Positions 52,116 through 61,895 of a stretch of DNA of 64,000 nt are shown piece after piece. The translations under genes and the position numbers were made by a program. Below the pieces are notes generated by a model. That model made no database searches. It was not told where the DNA came from and saw only the letters and a list, made by a program, of their open reading frames with translations. The DNA comes from Paenibacillus lupini (GTDB taxonomy: Bacteria > Bacillota > Bacilli > Paenibacillales > Paenibacillaceae): NCBI RefSeq assembly GCF_011761355.1, contig NZ_JAASRW010000005.1, positions 62,001 through 126,000 on the forward strand, written 5' to 3'. Positions within the stretch are counted from its first letter, which is position 1. Each line of letters starts with the position of its first letter.

Positions 52116-54188
52116 ATGACTTTGAAGTTCCCGCCAATCAGCCCAAAATTCCCGCAAATGCTCCATGGAGCGGATTATAACCCTGACCAATGGCTTGATT
52201 ACCCTCATGTACTTGAGGAAGATATCCGATTAATGAAGCTGTCGAGCAGCAATGTGATGTCCGTAGGCATCTTTGCATGGGCAGCATTAGAGCCTGAAGA
52301 GGGCGTATATACATTTGAATGGATGGACCAGTTGCTTGATCGTTTTGCAGCGAATGGCATCTATGCTCTGCTGGCAACACCAAGTGGTGCAAGACCAGCT
52401 TGGATGTCGCAGAAATATCCGGAGGTTCTTCGTGTTGAGGAGAACGGTATTCGTAACCTGCATGGCGCACGCCATAACCATTGCTTCACGTCCCCTGTAT
52501 ACCGCGCGAAGGTGCAGGAGATGAACCGGAAGCTGGCCGAGCGTTATTCGGATCATCCGGCTGTTATCGGCTGGCACATCTCCAATGAATTTGGCGGAGA
52601 ATGTCACTGCGACTATTGTACAGAAGCATTCCAACAATGGCTGGAGAAACGTTATGGCACCATCGAAGCGTTGAATAATGCTTGGTGGACGTCCTTCTGG
52701 GCACACAAATATACAAACTTCGGTCAAATCGATACGCCAACTTACCGCGGGGAGAAAGCTGTTCATGGCATGAACCTCGACTGGAAACGGTTCGTAACCG
52801 ATCAAACCGTAGACTTCTGCCGTCATGAAATGGAGCCGCTGCGTGAGATTAATCCGGAGCTGCCGATTACAACCAATTTCATGTTGGACTTTGAACCGCT
52901 GAACTACTGGAAATTCGCTGATCTTCTCGATATGATCTCGTGGGATGCTTATCCGACTTGGCATGATGCAAAGGATCAAAGCGAGCTTGCCGCATGGATC
53001 GGCTTCAACCATGACGTATTCCGTTCGCTCAAGGGCGGTAAGCCGTTTATGTTGATGGAAAGCACGCCAAGCATGACGAACTGGCAGCCTGTCAGCAAGC
53101 TTAAGAAGCCAGGTATGCACCTCCTTGCCTCGATGCAGGCTGTTGCTCATGGCTCGGATACGGTTCAATATTTCCAATGGCGCAAAAGCCGCGGCTCCAG
53201 CGAGAAACTGCATGGTGCTGTAGTCGACCATGTTGGTCATGAGAATACGCGTGTATTCAAGGATGTTACGGATGTTGGCCAAGCACTTGAACAATTGCAA
53301 GAAGTAGTAGGAACATCGGTGAGGCCGCAAGTGGCCATCATCAATGATTGGGAGAATCGCTGGGCGGTGAAAGATTCACAGGGTCCTCGTAACGGAGGCA
53401 TTCATTATGAAGAAACGATGAAACGCCACTATCGTCCGTTCTGGGAGATGGGCGTGCCTACAGATATTATCGATTCCGAGTGCTCTTTTGACTCCTACAA
53501 ACTACTTATAGCTCCTATGCTGTACATGGTACGTCCAGGCGTTGGCGAGCGGATTGAGAAATTCGTGCAGGAAGGCGGCACCTTTGTTGCTACTTACTGG
53601 TCAGGTATCGTAGATGAAAGCGATCTTTGCTTCCTGGAAGGCTTCCCTGGACCACTCCGCAAGACGCTTGGTATCTGGTCGGAGGAGATCGATTCGCTTC
53701 ATGACGGTGAAAAGAACAGTGTTGTGATGTCCGAAGGCAATAAGTTGGGTCTGCAAGGTGAGTACGAAGCTTATGAGCTATGTGATCTGATCCACCTGGA
53801 AGGTGCTGAAGCGCTCGCTGTATATGGCGATGACTTCTATGCCGGTCGTCCTGCTTTGACCGTTAATCAGTTTGGGGAAGGCAAAGCGTATTATGTAGCT
53901 TCCCGCAACACAGAGCCGTTCCAAACCGATTTCTTTAAGAAGCTGGTTGAACAAGAAGGACTGAAGCGGGTAGTTGAAACAGAGCTTCCGCAAGGTGTTA
54001 CTGCTCAATTGCGTTCTGACGGTGAGAGCGACTATGTATTCGTAATGAACTTCAGCGAAGCGAAGCAACAAGTGAAGCTTGATGAGAAAGAGTACGAAGA
54101 CGTACTTGCTGGTGGCAAAGTGGCGAATGAGCTTGAGCTGCCGCTGCATGCTGTGCGTATTCTGAAAAGAAAAGCAAGCTTCCATTAA
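52116..54188 (+). CDS. GH42 beta-galactosidase
   Basis: 690 residues, cytoplasmic. TIM barrel with acid/base Glu 158 (HISNEFGG), nucleophile Glu 315 (MLMESTPS) and the four-cysteine zinc site (C...CHCDYC near 162-167). A trimerisation, flavodoxin-like domain (about 400-610) and a C-terminal beta domain follow. ATG at 52116 after TTTGGAGGCAAATATCC; the longer frame from 52038 is without signal. Cleaves terminal galactosides from plant or gut oligosaccharides. Confidence 0.93.
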   Translation: MTLKFPPISPKFPQMLHGADYNPDQWLDYPHVLEEDIRLMKLSSSNVMSVGIFAWAALEPEEGVYTFEWMDQLLDRFAANGIYALLATPSGARPAWMSQKYPEVLRVEENGIRNLHGARHNHCFTSPVYRAKVQEMNRKLAERYSDHPAVIGWHISNEFGGECHCDYCTEAFQQWLEKRYGTIEALNNAWWTSFWAHKYTNFGQIDTPTYRGEKAVHGMNLDWKRFVTDQTVDFCRHEMEPLREINPELPITTNFMLDFEPLNYWKFADLLDMISWDAYPTWHDAKDQSELAAWIGFNHDVFRSLKGGKPFMLMESTPSMTNWQPVSKLKKPGMHLLASMQAVAHGSDTVQYFQWRKSRGSSEKLHGAVVDHVGHENTRVFKDVTDVGQALEQLQEVVGTSVRPQVAIINDWENRWAVKDSQGPRNGGIHYEETMKRHYRPFWEMGVPTDIIDSECSFDSYKLLIAPMLYMVRPGVGERIEKFVQEGGTFVATYWSGIVDESDLCFLEGFPGPLRKTLGIWSEEIDSLHDGEKNSVVMSEGNKLGLQGEYEAYELCDLIHLEGAEALAVYGDDFYAGRPALTVNQFGEGKAYYVASRNTEPFQTDFFKKLVEQEGLKRVVETELPQGVTAQLRSDGESDYVFVMNFSEAKQQVKLDEKEYEDVLAGGKVANELELPLHAVRILKRKASFH

Positions 54189-54206
54189 TAAGCAATCTGT
54201 TTTATA

Positions 54207-54255
54207 AAAAAAACTGCAAGCAAAGCGCATGAAGCGTTCTGCTTGCAGTTTTTTA
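54207..54255 (+). terminator. Terminator after GH42 (twin of the one at 56753)
   Basis: AAAAACTGCAAGCA pairs with TGCTTGCAGTTTTT; the loop region holds AAGCGC/GCGTT. The outer stem is the same as that at 56753-56801. Confidence 0.85.
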
Positions 54256-54485
54256 TTTGCTGTATCTACATACTAGATGTCTTAATATTAAATATATTAA
54301 ATAAGTCTAATAAAGTCGGAATATCTTGAATTCAAACGAAATTCCCCGATAAAATGAGTCATCTTGCCTTGTTCTGTTGTCAATCAACTCAATTTTGTCG
54401 TTAAAATGTATTATTGATTATATTGAATATTTATATTAAGATGTTGGGCAAGAACTTGTACATGTCATCAAGTATACGAACGATA
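54256..54485. other. AT-rich gene-free gap
   Basis: Very AT-rich stretch between the GH42 terminator and the leader hairpin of the next gene. It presumably holds the next gene's promoter. No ORF with a ribosome binding site and no convincing structured RNA seen. Confidence 0.5.
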
Positions 54486-54513
54486 ATTTGAAGGGCGTAG
54501 TTGCCCTTCAAAT
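54486..54513 (+). promoter_or_regulatory. Perfect inverted repeat in the leader of the 731-residue gene
   Basis: ATTTGAAGGGC (54486-54496) and GCCCTTCAAAT (54503-54513) around a 6-base loop, with no T-run after it. It lies 40 bases before the start codon. It may be an operator or an RNA hairpin controlling translation. Confidence 0.5.
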
Positions 54514-54552
54514 GCTTAACTAACGGTACGACAGTAAAGGAGGAAGAGAAGC

Positions 54553-56748
54553 ATGGGAGTGAATAAGCAACAGGAGCGGGCCGAGTGGACGGGATTTCAG
54601 GAATCGCGTCCCTATGGGCCAAAGTATGATCTTCGAACTGATTTTGTAATGGTGTATGGGCTTTCGGATCAGTTAGAGCAACGTATCGAAGGGTGGAGGA
54701 AAGCTGGCTACACGATTCATCTCATGACCGGTGTCTCATGGGGAGAATATCAGGATTATTTGTACGAGAAATTTGACGGCAGAAATCATTGGGATGAAGC
54801 TCAAAAGGACCGGTTCGGCAACTATATTCAGCATGGCAAGGACGTACCGTATATGGTTCCGACAGTCGCTTTCTCCGAATACTTGGCGTCCTATATCAAG
54901 AAAGCGATCGACTGTGGTGTGGAAGCGATCCATCTGGAGGAGCCTGAATTTTGGGCGCAGTCGGGTTATTCGGAGGCGTTCAAACGAGAGTGGCTGACGT
55001 ATTACGGGGAGCCGTGGATAGCTCCTCACCTCTCGCCGGATGCACAATACCGGGCTTCGAAGCTTAAAGCATACTTATATTATCGGGCGCTTGATCGGCT
55101 CTGTGCGCAGATGAAAGAATATGCACTTGTTACCTATGACAGGGTAGTTCGATTCTACGTTCCTACCCACAGCTTAATTAACTACACGCAATGGCGTATC
55201 ATCAGCCCAGAGGCGCTGCTCGTATCGATGCCTTCCTGCGACGGGTTTATCGCGCAGATCTGGACAGGGACGGCGAGAACGCCAAATGTATACCAAGGTG
55301 TCCGGCGTGAGCGTACCTTCGAGACGGCATTCCTGGAATATGGTGTTATGCAGGAGCTGACTCGTGGTACAGGCAGAGACATGTGGTTCCTGCATGATCC
55401 GATCGAGGATAATCCCCGTTATAGCTGGAGTGATTACCGCCATAATTACCGGGCAACGGTTGTGGCAGCCCTGCTTCATCCGGGTGTATCGAAGTTTGAA
55501 GTATGCCCTTGGCCATGGCGGGTATTCACACTTGGCTATCCAACTGAAGACGGTAAAGGAAAAGAAGTCATTCCGGCGAGCTACAAGACCGTTCTTCTTA
55601 CGGTCATGAATGTACTTCGGGATCTCCATCATCATGTGGAAGAAGAGGATGACATCTATACGAGAGGAATTGGACTACTCTTGTCCAATTCCGCCATGTT
55701 CCAACGAGGCGATGTTATACCTGAAGAGACGGAGCTGTCGACTGCCGGCAAAAAAGCGGATGGGGTAACAACGTCAGATATGCTGTCCCCTGAGCAGCAG
55801 GAGCTGCTTGACTGGTCTGCGTTCTATGGACTAGCGCTGCCGCTCGTGAAGCATGGTATTCCGCTGCGTCCGGTTCAACTGGATAACGCACTAACTTTCC
55901 CGGGATACCTGGACGATTATAAAGTGCTGCTTCTCAGCTATGAGTTCATGAAGCCTGAACATGCGGGGCTGCATCAGGCGATTGCGGGATGGGTCAGAGA
56001 TGGCGGCGTGCTTATCTACGTTGGCGACGGATCTGATGACTTCCATGGTGTTCGGGAGTGGTGGAACCGGGAAGGCAGCAGGCGTATCTATGAGCGTCCG
56101 GATCAGCATTTGTTCGAGACGCTGGGGTTATCGGCGGATCAGGAGAGCGGTGAATATGCAGCGGGTGATGGATTCGTCATCGTGCGCCGTGTTCATCCAA
56201 CCGTTCTATCACGATCAAGTGATGGTGCCGATATGGTCCGTGATAGTGTGCAGCTGGCACTGGAGCTTAGAGGTGAAGCAGAAGCGTATCATGAAAGCGG
56301 GATGCTCCGTATTAAGCGGGGTCCTTATGTCATTGCGCAAGCACTTGATGAGACAGAACATGTGGGGAATCGGATTGAAGGGTCTTTTATCGACCTATTC
56401 GAGCATGATCTCCCGATTCGGGCTACCGTTGAATTGAAACCAGGCAGCAATTGTTTGTTATACGATTTAAACTCGGTAGAGACTGCGACCGGCAGCAGTG
56501 TTGCGAAGGTTCTTGTCAGCTCATCGCGGATCGAGGATGAGACGGTGAGTGCCAAGGAGATCACATTCCGTTCGGAAAGCCCGTCAGATATGACGGTCAG
56601 CACACGGCTTCGCGCAGCTTCGGCTCCATCTCTCGTAACGGCAGATGGACTCAAGGCGGAACATGCGTACGACGAAGCTTCGGGTACACTGCTTATCCGA
56701 TACTCCGGCAAACCGGAAGGTGTTCTGGTGAAAGCAGCCTGGAACTAA
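54553..56748 (+). CDS. 731-residue protein of unrecognised family, probably carbohydrate-active
   Basis: No signal peptide. The N-terminal 1-330 looks like a TIM-barrel glycosidase: RIEGWRKAGYTIHLMTGVSWGEYQDYLYE, then VEAIHLEEPEFWAQSGYSEAF, a Glu-Glu pair where retaining glycosidases carry catalytic carboxylates. A middle part (about 430-530) has the flavodoxin/GATase-like DYKVLLLSYEFMKP and WVRDGGVLIYVGDGSDDFHG seen in GH42 trimerisation domains. The last 150 residues are beta-rich. I cannot name the family. ATG after AAGGAGGAAGAGAAGC. Context, next to GH42, supports a role in galactoside or related plant-saccharide breakdown. Confidence 0.7.
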   Translation: MGVNKQQERAEWTGFQESRPYGPKYDLRTDFVMVYGLSDQLEQRIEGWRKAGYTIHLMTGVSWGEYQDYLYEKFDGRNHWDEAQKDRFGNYIQHGKDVPYMVPTVAFSEYLASYIKKAIDCGVEAIHLEEPEFWAQSGYSEAFKREWLTYYGEPWIAPHLSPDAQYRASKLKAYLYYRALDRLCAQMKEYALVTYDRVVRFYVPTHSLINYTQWRIISPEALLVSMPSCDGFIAQIWTGTARTPNVYQGVRRERTFETAFLEYGVMQELTRGTGRDMWFLHDPIEDNPRYSWSDYRHNYRATVVAALLHPGVSKFEVCPWPWRVFTLGYPTEDGKGKEVIPASYKTVLLTVMNVLRDLHHHVEEEDDIYTRGIGLLLSNSAMFQRGDVIPEETELSTAGKKADGVTTSDMLSPEQQELLDWSAFYGLALPLVKHGIPLRPVQLDNALTFPGYLDDYKVLLLSYEFMKPEHAGLHQAIAGWVRDGGVLIYVGDGSDDFHGVREWWNREGSRRIYERPDQHLFETLGLSADQESGEYAAGDGFVIVRRVHPTVLSRSSDGADMVRDSVQLALELRGEAEAYHESGMLRIKRGPYVIAQALDETEHVGNRIEGSFIDLFEHDLPIRATVELKPGSNCLLYDLNSVETATGSSVAKVLVSSSRIEDETVSAKEITFRSESPSDMTVSTRLRAASAPSLVTADGLKAEHAYDEASGTLLIRYSGKPEGVLVKAAWN

Positions 56749-56752
56749 AATT

Positions 56753-56804
56753 AAAAACTGCAAGCAAAGTGCGAATATTGCGCTCTGCTTGCAGTTTTTT
56801 TATC
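56753..56804 (+). terminator. Terminator after the 731-residue gene (twin of 54207)
   Basis: AAAAACTGCAAGCA pairs with TGCTTGCAGTTTTT, then TTATC; the outer arms are identical to those after GH42, while the loop (AGTGCGAATATTGCGCTC) differs. Confidence 0.85.
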
Positions 56805-56904
56805 TAATATGGAATTTTAACGCAGCGAAAACAATAATATGAACTGAAATTGATTCTTCAGTCCTAGAATTAGGTCTATAGCCTATTGAGAAAGGTGAGA
56901 GACC

Positions 56905-58053
56905 ATGACGATTGCTGTATTAGAACGTCGAGCAAAAGAGAGACAAATCGAGAATCAAGTCGAAACGATTGAACCATCAACCCGTCTGCTTGAATTTATC
57001 CGTTCAGCGCCTGCTATTACTTCTACTCAGTCATGCAAAGAAACGATAGCCTTATTTAAACAATATCCGGACAGCGAATGCATTGTTGTGTGTGAAGAAG
57101 GAGAAAAGAAGGACAAGCCGGTAGGTCTCATGATGCGCAATCAATTTTTTATGCGGCTTAGCCAGCGGTTTGGTGTTGATCTGTATTATGAGAAGCCGAT
57201 CTCGGAGCTGATGGATCCCTCTCCTCTCATCGTAGATCGCAGTCATTCACCACAACAATTAATAGACAGTGCACTTAAGCGTGAGGACAACGTTCTATAT
57301 AACTGTGTCATCGTGACGAAAGATGAACAAATGATCGGAATTTTAACGGTCTCTGACCTGCTTCGTATGTCCCGTCAGCTTCAGCAGGAAGCGATTGATG
57401 GACAGGTCAAGACGATACATAGTGTGGGGAACCGGGTGAAGGAAATTGATCAAGCTGTAAGCTCGGTAAGACAATCCGCTGTGCAGGGTAAGGAAATATC
57501 TGCGGATATGGTGGATTTGACGTTAAGCGGAAAAAATCAGCTGGACAAAGTAACCGCTGCGTTCGGTAAGCTCGCCGCTAACTCTATGCAGCAGGAGCAG
57601 CGGATGAACGACTTGCAAGCTGAAGCAGGATCTATCAGTCACGTCTCTAAGCTGATCAAAGAATTAGCTGAACAAAGTAATCTGCTTGCGATCAATGCTT
57701 CAATTGAAGCTGCGCGTGCTGGTGAGCATGGCAGAGGTTTTGCTGTTGTAGCCGGCGAGGTGATGAAGCTGGCGAGCGAGACGAAACGCTCCGCGGAGTC
57801 AATCACAACATTGACGAAAACAATTCTGGCGGCAATTGAGCAGACGGCTGCACTTGCGCGGGAAGGCCGGGAAGAAGCGTTCGTTAGTGAGTCTGATGTC
57901 AAGGAAGCGGGTAGTGTCTTTAGCCATTTGTTCCAGGCATCGGCGAACAGTAAGGACAGTTCGGAGCAGATTGGCCGACTGTCGGAGCAGGCTTACCAGC
58001 AGACAGTCCATGTTAATAAGGAGATCGATAAACTGCTTGGGTCTTATTTTTAA
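56905..58053 (+). CDS. Soluble CBS-pair plus chemoreceptor-signalling protein
   Basis: 382 residues, no membrane span. Residues about 35-165 form a CBS-like pair ([15 protein letters not shown]-type strands; [39 protein letters not shown]), then a coiled coil and a methyl-accepting-type signalling tip ([22 protein letters not shown] plus [19 protein letters not shown]). Known: CBS domains often bind adenine nucleotides, and the tip binds CheA/CheW. Adjacent to pstB-phoU, so it may link phosphate or energy state to motility; that is inference. Confidence 0.85.
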   Translation: MTIAVLERRAKERQIENQVETIEPSTRLLEFIRSAPAITSTQSCKETIALFKQYPDSECIVVCEEGEKKDKPVGLMMRNQFFMRLSQRFGVDLYYEKPISELMDPSPLIVDRSHSPQQLIDSALKREDNVLYNCVIVTKDEQMIGILTVSDLLRMSRQLQQEAIDGQVKTIHSVGNRVKEIDQAVSSVRQSAVQGKEISADMVDLTLSGKNQLDKVTAAFGKLAANSMQQEQRMNDLQAEAGSISHVSKLIKELAEQSNLLAINASIEAARAGEHGRGFAVVAGEVMKLASETKRSAESITTLTKTILAAIEQTAALAREGREEAFVSESDVKEAGSVFSHLFQASANSKDSSEQIGRLSEQAYQQTVHVNKEIDKLLGSYF

Positions 58054-58104
58054 CATGGAATTTACAAAACAACAATACGCTATTTACAAACGGCTAGTAG
58101 GATA

Positions 58105-58134
58105 GAAAGGTCAGGGATTAGCCCGGCACCTTTC
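58105..58134 (+). promoter_or_regulatory. Leader hairpin before pstB
   Basis: GAAAGGT (58105-58111) pairs with ACCTTTC (58128-58134); GGG and CCC pair inside with a small internal loop. No T-run. It may be regulatory or the end of the upstream transcript. Confidence 0.35.
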
Positions 58135-58221
58135 ATAAACAAAAATATTTCATTTTCTCTGGGATGAACTAATGATTAGGCTTCCCATTTTTTCTATTTA
58201 AATAAGCGGAGGAGAACGATC

Positions 58222-58995
58222 ATGCAAACGACCTTGCAGACGCAGACCCTAATTAACATTAATAAGTTGAATTTGTATTATGGAGCCTTTCATGCTTTGA
58301 AAGACGTATCACTCACTATTCCTGAGAAAGCAATCACGGCTTTTATCGGACCTTCCGGCTGCGGGAAATCGACACTGCTTCGTACGCTTAACCGGATGAA
58401 TGACATGATCCCGGGAACAAGAATCGAAGGAAGTATCTCTATCGGTGGTACAGAAATTTATTCCAATGATGTCGATGTGGAGACGCTTCGCAAGAAAGTT
58501 GGTATGGTATTCCAACAGCCGAATCCTTTCCCGAAATCGATCTATGATAACGTTGCTTATGGTCCACGTCTTCATGGTATTAGCAGTAAAAAGCAGCTGG
58601 ATGAGATTGTAGAGACAAGCCTAAAGGCTGCAGTATTGTGGGATGAAGTAAAAGATTATTTGAAGCGTTCGGCGCTTAGTCTCTCTGGCGGACAGCAGCA
58701 ACGGCTTTGTATTGCGCGTGCGATTGCCGTGAATCCGGATGTTCTGCTCATGGACGAAGCAACCTCGGCGCTTGATCCGATCTCCACTTTGAAGATCGAA
58801 GAGCTTGCGCAAGAGCTGAAGGACCGTTATACGATCGTGATGGTTACGCACAACATGCATCAAGCGGCTCGTGTGTCGAATCAGACGGTCTTTTTCTTGA
58901 ATGGCGAGGTTGTTGAGTTCTCGGATACAGAGAAGTTGTTCTCCAATCCGACAGATCAACGGACAGAGGACTATATTAGCGGACGCTTCGGCTAA
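58222..58995 (+). CDS. pstB: Phosphate ABC transporter ATP-binding protein
   Basis: 257 residues. Walker [11 protein letters not shown]-loop [19 protein letters not shown], signature LSGGQQQR, Walker [14 protein letters not shown] and the H-loop THNMHQA. The KSIYDNV and ISGRFG features are PstB-specific. ATG after GCGGAGGAGAACGATC. pstS, pstC and pstA are absent from this locus, so the permease must be elsewhere. Confidence 0.93.
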   Translation: MQTTLQTQTLININKLNLYYGAFHALKDVSLTIPEKAITAFIGPSGCGKSTLLRTLNRMNDMIPGTRIEGSISIGGTEIYSNDVDVETLRKKVGMVFQQPNPFPKSIYDNVAYGPRLHGISSKKQLDEIVETSLKAAVLWDEVKDYLKRSALSLSGGQQQRLCIARAIAVNPDVLLMDEATSALDPISTLKIEELAQELKDRYTIVMVTHNMHQAARVSNQTVFFLNGEVVEFSDTEKLFSNPTDQRTEDYISGRFG

Positions 58996-59008
58996 GACAA
59001 GGGGGACA

Positions 59009-59689
59009 ATGATGATGATGACTACAAGAAAAGAGTTTGACCATGGACTTGAACAGCTTCATAATTTGCTCGTTGAGATGGGGACATTCGTCGAAGAAGC
59101 ACTTGTTGATTCGATGAAAGCTTTGAGTGGTACGGATGTAGAGAAAGCAAGAGCAATTATTAATAATGACCAGCATTTGAATCATCTGGAGGATCAAATC
59201 ACTGATCTTGGTTCTAAGCTGATTGCTACCCAACAGCCGGTTGCCAAAGATCTTCGCAGGATTTTAGCTGCATTCAAGATTGCATCGGACCTCGAAAGAA
59301 TGGGTGACCTGTGTGTTAATATCGCAAAGTTCGTCGTACGTCTGGAGGGGCAGGCATTAATTAAACCCTTGATTGATTTGCCGCGTATGGCGGAGATCGT
59401 ACAAACGATGACTTATGAGTCGATCCAGGCTTTCGTCCAAGAAAATGTTGATTTGGCTTATAAACTGGCTGTCGAGGATGATCAGGTGGATGCCTTGTGT
59501 GCCCAGATCTCACGCGAGCTTCTGTCGCTTATGATGGAGAATCCGCGCAACATTACGCAGGCGACTGTCCTGAACTTAGTTGCCCGTAACATCGAGCGAA
59601 TTGGTGACCATGCCACTAATATTGGCGAGAGTGTTGTATACCTCGTTACGAATAAACGCCCGGATTTGAATACTCAGCACAATATCTAA
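59009..59689 (+). CDS. phoU: PhoU phosphate-signalling regulator
   Basis: 226 residues, two PhoU three-helix repeats (about 10-95 and 120-210) with the metal-binding ALxDLERMGD-type ASDLERMGDLCVNIAKF and RNIERIGDHATNIGESVVYL. Links Pst transport to PhoR activity. ATG at 59009, the first of four in a row, after CAAGGGGGACA; 13 bases behind pstB, same operon. Confidence 0.93.
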   Translation: MMMMTTRKEFDHGLEQLHNLLVEMGTFVEEALVDSMKALSGTDVEKARAIINNDQHLNHLEDQITDLGSKLIATQQPVAKDLRRILAAFKIASDLERMGDLCVNIAKFVVRLEGQALIKPLIDLPRMAEIVQTMTYESIQAFVQENVDLAYKLAVEDDQVDALCAQISRELLSLMMENPRNITQATVLNLVARNIERIGDHATNIGESVVYLVTNKRPDLNTQHNI

Positions 59690-59702
59690 GATGTGTGATG
59701 AC

Positions 59703-59745
59703 AAGAAGCCTGTTACCCGAGCTGCTCGGATAACAGGCTTCTTTG
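59703..59745 (+). terminator. Terminator after phoU
   Basis: AAGAAGCCTGTTACCCGAG pairs (one bulge) with CTCGGATAACAGGCTTCTTT, about 14 bases past the stop. Confidence 0.85.
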
Positions 59746-59874
59746 TGGTATTACAACGTGTAGGACCGAATGAATGTGATTTCCATATTAATGCTTGCCA
59801 ACTCAGAATATGGATGGTTAAATGTTAAGGCTACATCATTTTATAGCATTCATTAGAGTATGGGGAGTTGAATT

Positions 59875-61767
59875 ATGATTATTTCTAATTTGGGAAAAAT
59901 GAAGAAATGGACAAGCATACTGCTGATTATTTTGCTTTCCGCAGGATTATTGTCTAGTTTGGGAATTTCTAAAGTGCAGGCAGCTAACGAAGAACATGGA
60001 TTAACGAATCTAACGATTAAAGATCAGAACAACCATGAATATACGCTTACACCGGAATTTGATTCATGGCAATGGACTTATGATTTATCAGTAGAGACGT
60101 CTGTGACACAATTGACAATTGAAGCAACTCCTCTAATCGAAGGGGCTGAAATCACTTACGATGGAGTGACTTCACAGACGGGAGGAACGGCCATACTTGC
60201 AACTCCGGATAGCAAGACTTATGTCGTTCATGTGCACGTTGATCAAGGTGATAAAAGCGCGTCATACCAAATTATTATTAATCGCACAGGTCCCAAGGAT
60301 TCGTCGATCAAAGAGCTTTCTGTCTTCGACAACACGAACGAAGTGTACAAGTCTCCTGTTGTTATGCCTGGGGTCAAGGAATACTCTGTAGAAGTTGAGA
60401 GCAATACCAAACAATTACTTATGTTTGTTTATCCAACGGATGACAAAGCTAAGGTAGCGATTACTGGTGGAGTTCAGGATCCGGAAGAACCGATCAAGCA
60501 AATGTATGATATTCCGGACAAGACGACAATCTTTACAATAAACGTCACTTCGCCTGACGGAACAGTAACGGAAACTTATAAGTTAACCGTAATGAAAAAG
60601 GATGCAGCTGTTGTAATCCCGCCAAGCGGTGGAGATGGCGGGAATACGGTCGTAGCATCTAGTCCTCTTGAGGAAGCGCTGAATAATGCGACATCCTCCA
60701 CAGTTACCGTGAAAGTAACTGGTTCAAGCATTAGCATCAGTGCGGCAGAGCTGGCAAAGTTCCTGGCTCAGAACAAAGTGGACACGATTGTCTTTGATTC
60801 ACAAGCGGGCTCGTATATTTTGAAACCGGGTCAGTATGACTGGAGCAAGCTTGCTACATTGTTTGGACTCTCGCTAACGGATTTACAGTTGAAGCTTGAA
60901 GTGGCTGCTGATCAAGCAGCATCGGATTCTGCGGAAAAAGCAGGCTTCGACGTATTGGGTTCGGCTAGCTTTAAGCTGAAAGCCGTGAAGAAAGACGGGC
61001 AGGAGATCGTCCTGAACGATCTTGGCCACTACATTAAACGTACGGTTAAGCTTGGCAGTCAGCCAAACATAGGGCATGTAGCTGTTGTTCGTGTCGATAA
61101 GGATGGGAAAGGCAATACCGTCTATACACCTGTACCGTTTACGGTTAGTGGCTCAGAGGTTTCTATCATGAGCCGTACGGACGGAACCTTCCTGATCGTA
61201 CAGACAGATAAATCATTTACTGATACGGCAGCCCATTGGGCGAAAAAAGAGATTGATGCATTGTCTAATCTGTTGATCGTTGATGGAGTAGGTAATGGCA
61301 GCTTTGATCCGAATCGTTCCATTACACGAGCTGAGTTTACAGCCCTGGTTGTTCGTCTGTTCGGCCTTGCGACTCCGGCAACAACTAGCGGAAGCACGTT
61401 CGATGATGTTCAATCTGGTGACTGGTTCGCATCTGTTGTTGCATCAGCTACAGGAGCCGGATTAATTAACGGCTATGCAGATGGTGAGTTCAGACCAGAT
61501 CAAACGATTACTCGTGAGGAAATGGCTGTTATCTTATCGCGTGGTCTAGCGTTCGCAGGCTATGCCAATGATGCGAATAAAGCTGGTGACTTCGCCGACC
61601 AAGGCGATATTCCAGCATGGGCAGCAGAAGCAATTAGCCAGCTTGCAGGCTTTGGAGTTGTAAATGGCAAACCGGGTAATGAATTTGATCCGGAAGGTGA
61701 TGCAACTCGTGCAGAAAGTGTAGTTATGCTGTACAGATTGCTTTCAATTCTGACGTTCACGAAGTAA
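59875..61767 (+). CDS. SLH-domain surface protein with cadherin-like sandwiches
   Basis: 630 residues. Signal peptide about 1-36 ending VQA-AN. Two cadherin-like beta-sandwich domains (about 40-135 LTNLTIKD and 145-240 SIKELSVFD), a Gly/Ser hinge (PPSGGDGGN), a central region (about 255-440), and three C-terminal SLH repeats: AAHWAKKEIDALSNL...FDPNRSITRAEF, DWFASVVASATGAGLINGYA, and WAAEAISQLAGFGVVNGKPG. Known: SLH domains hold the protein to pyruvylated wall polymers. ATG after GGGGAGTTGAATT. Monocistronic; cell-surface role. Confidence 0.9.
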   Translation: MIISNLGKMKKWTSILLIILLSAGLLSSLGISKVQAANEEHGLTNLTIKDQNNHEYTLTPEFDSWQWTYDLSVETSVTQLTIEATPLIEGAEITYDGVTSQTGGTAILATPDSKTYVVHVHVDQGDKSASYQIIINRTGPKDSSIKELSVFDNTNEVYKSPVVMPGVKEYSVEVESNTKQLLMFVYPTDDKAKVAITGGVQDPEEPIKQMYDIPDKTTIFTINVTSPDGTVTETYKLTVMKKDAAVVIPPSGGDGGNTVVASSPLEEALNNATSSTVTVKVTGSSISISAAELAKFLAQNKVDTIVFDSQAGSYILKPGQYDWSKLATLFGLSLTDLQLKLEVAADQAASDSAEKAGFDVLGSASFKLKAVKKDGQEIVLNDLGHYIKRTVKLGSQPNIGHVAVVRVDKDGKGNTVYTPVPFTVSGSEVSIMSRTDGTFLIVQTDKSFTDTAAHWAKKEIDALSNLLIVDGVGNGSFDPNRSITRAEFTALVVRLFGLATPATTSGSTFDDVQSGDWFASVVASATGAGLINGYADGEFRPDQTITREEMAVILSRGLAFAGYANDANKAGDFADQGDIPAWAAEAISQLAGFGVVNGKPGNEFDPEGDATRAESVVMLYRLLSILTFTK

Positions 61768-61786
61768 CATCATGTAATTGGAGATC

Positions 61787-61818
61787 ACCGCTGGGACAAT
61801 GTCCCGGCGGTTTTCTAT
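61787..61818 (+). terminator. Terminator of the SLH protein gene
   Basis: ACCGCTGGGAC pairs with GTCCCGGCGGT around AAT, then TTTCTATTT. Confidence 0.85.
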
Positions 61819-61895
61819 TTACCCCGCCTGCAGCAAGGAGTTTGCTTCATAAATATGGTATGATAGAGGGTAGAAATGTTTAGTGAGGTGTCTGA

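Noticed and set aside
52287-53330. 347-codon minus-strand frame inside the GH42 gene
   Set aside because: Antisense to a gene with all GH42 motifs; no ribosome binding site.
59783-59814. Operator or riboswitch upstream of the SLH gene
   Set aside because: Only a 7-base inverted repeat (CCATATT/AATATGG) with a long loop in AT-rich DNA; not distinguishable from chance.
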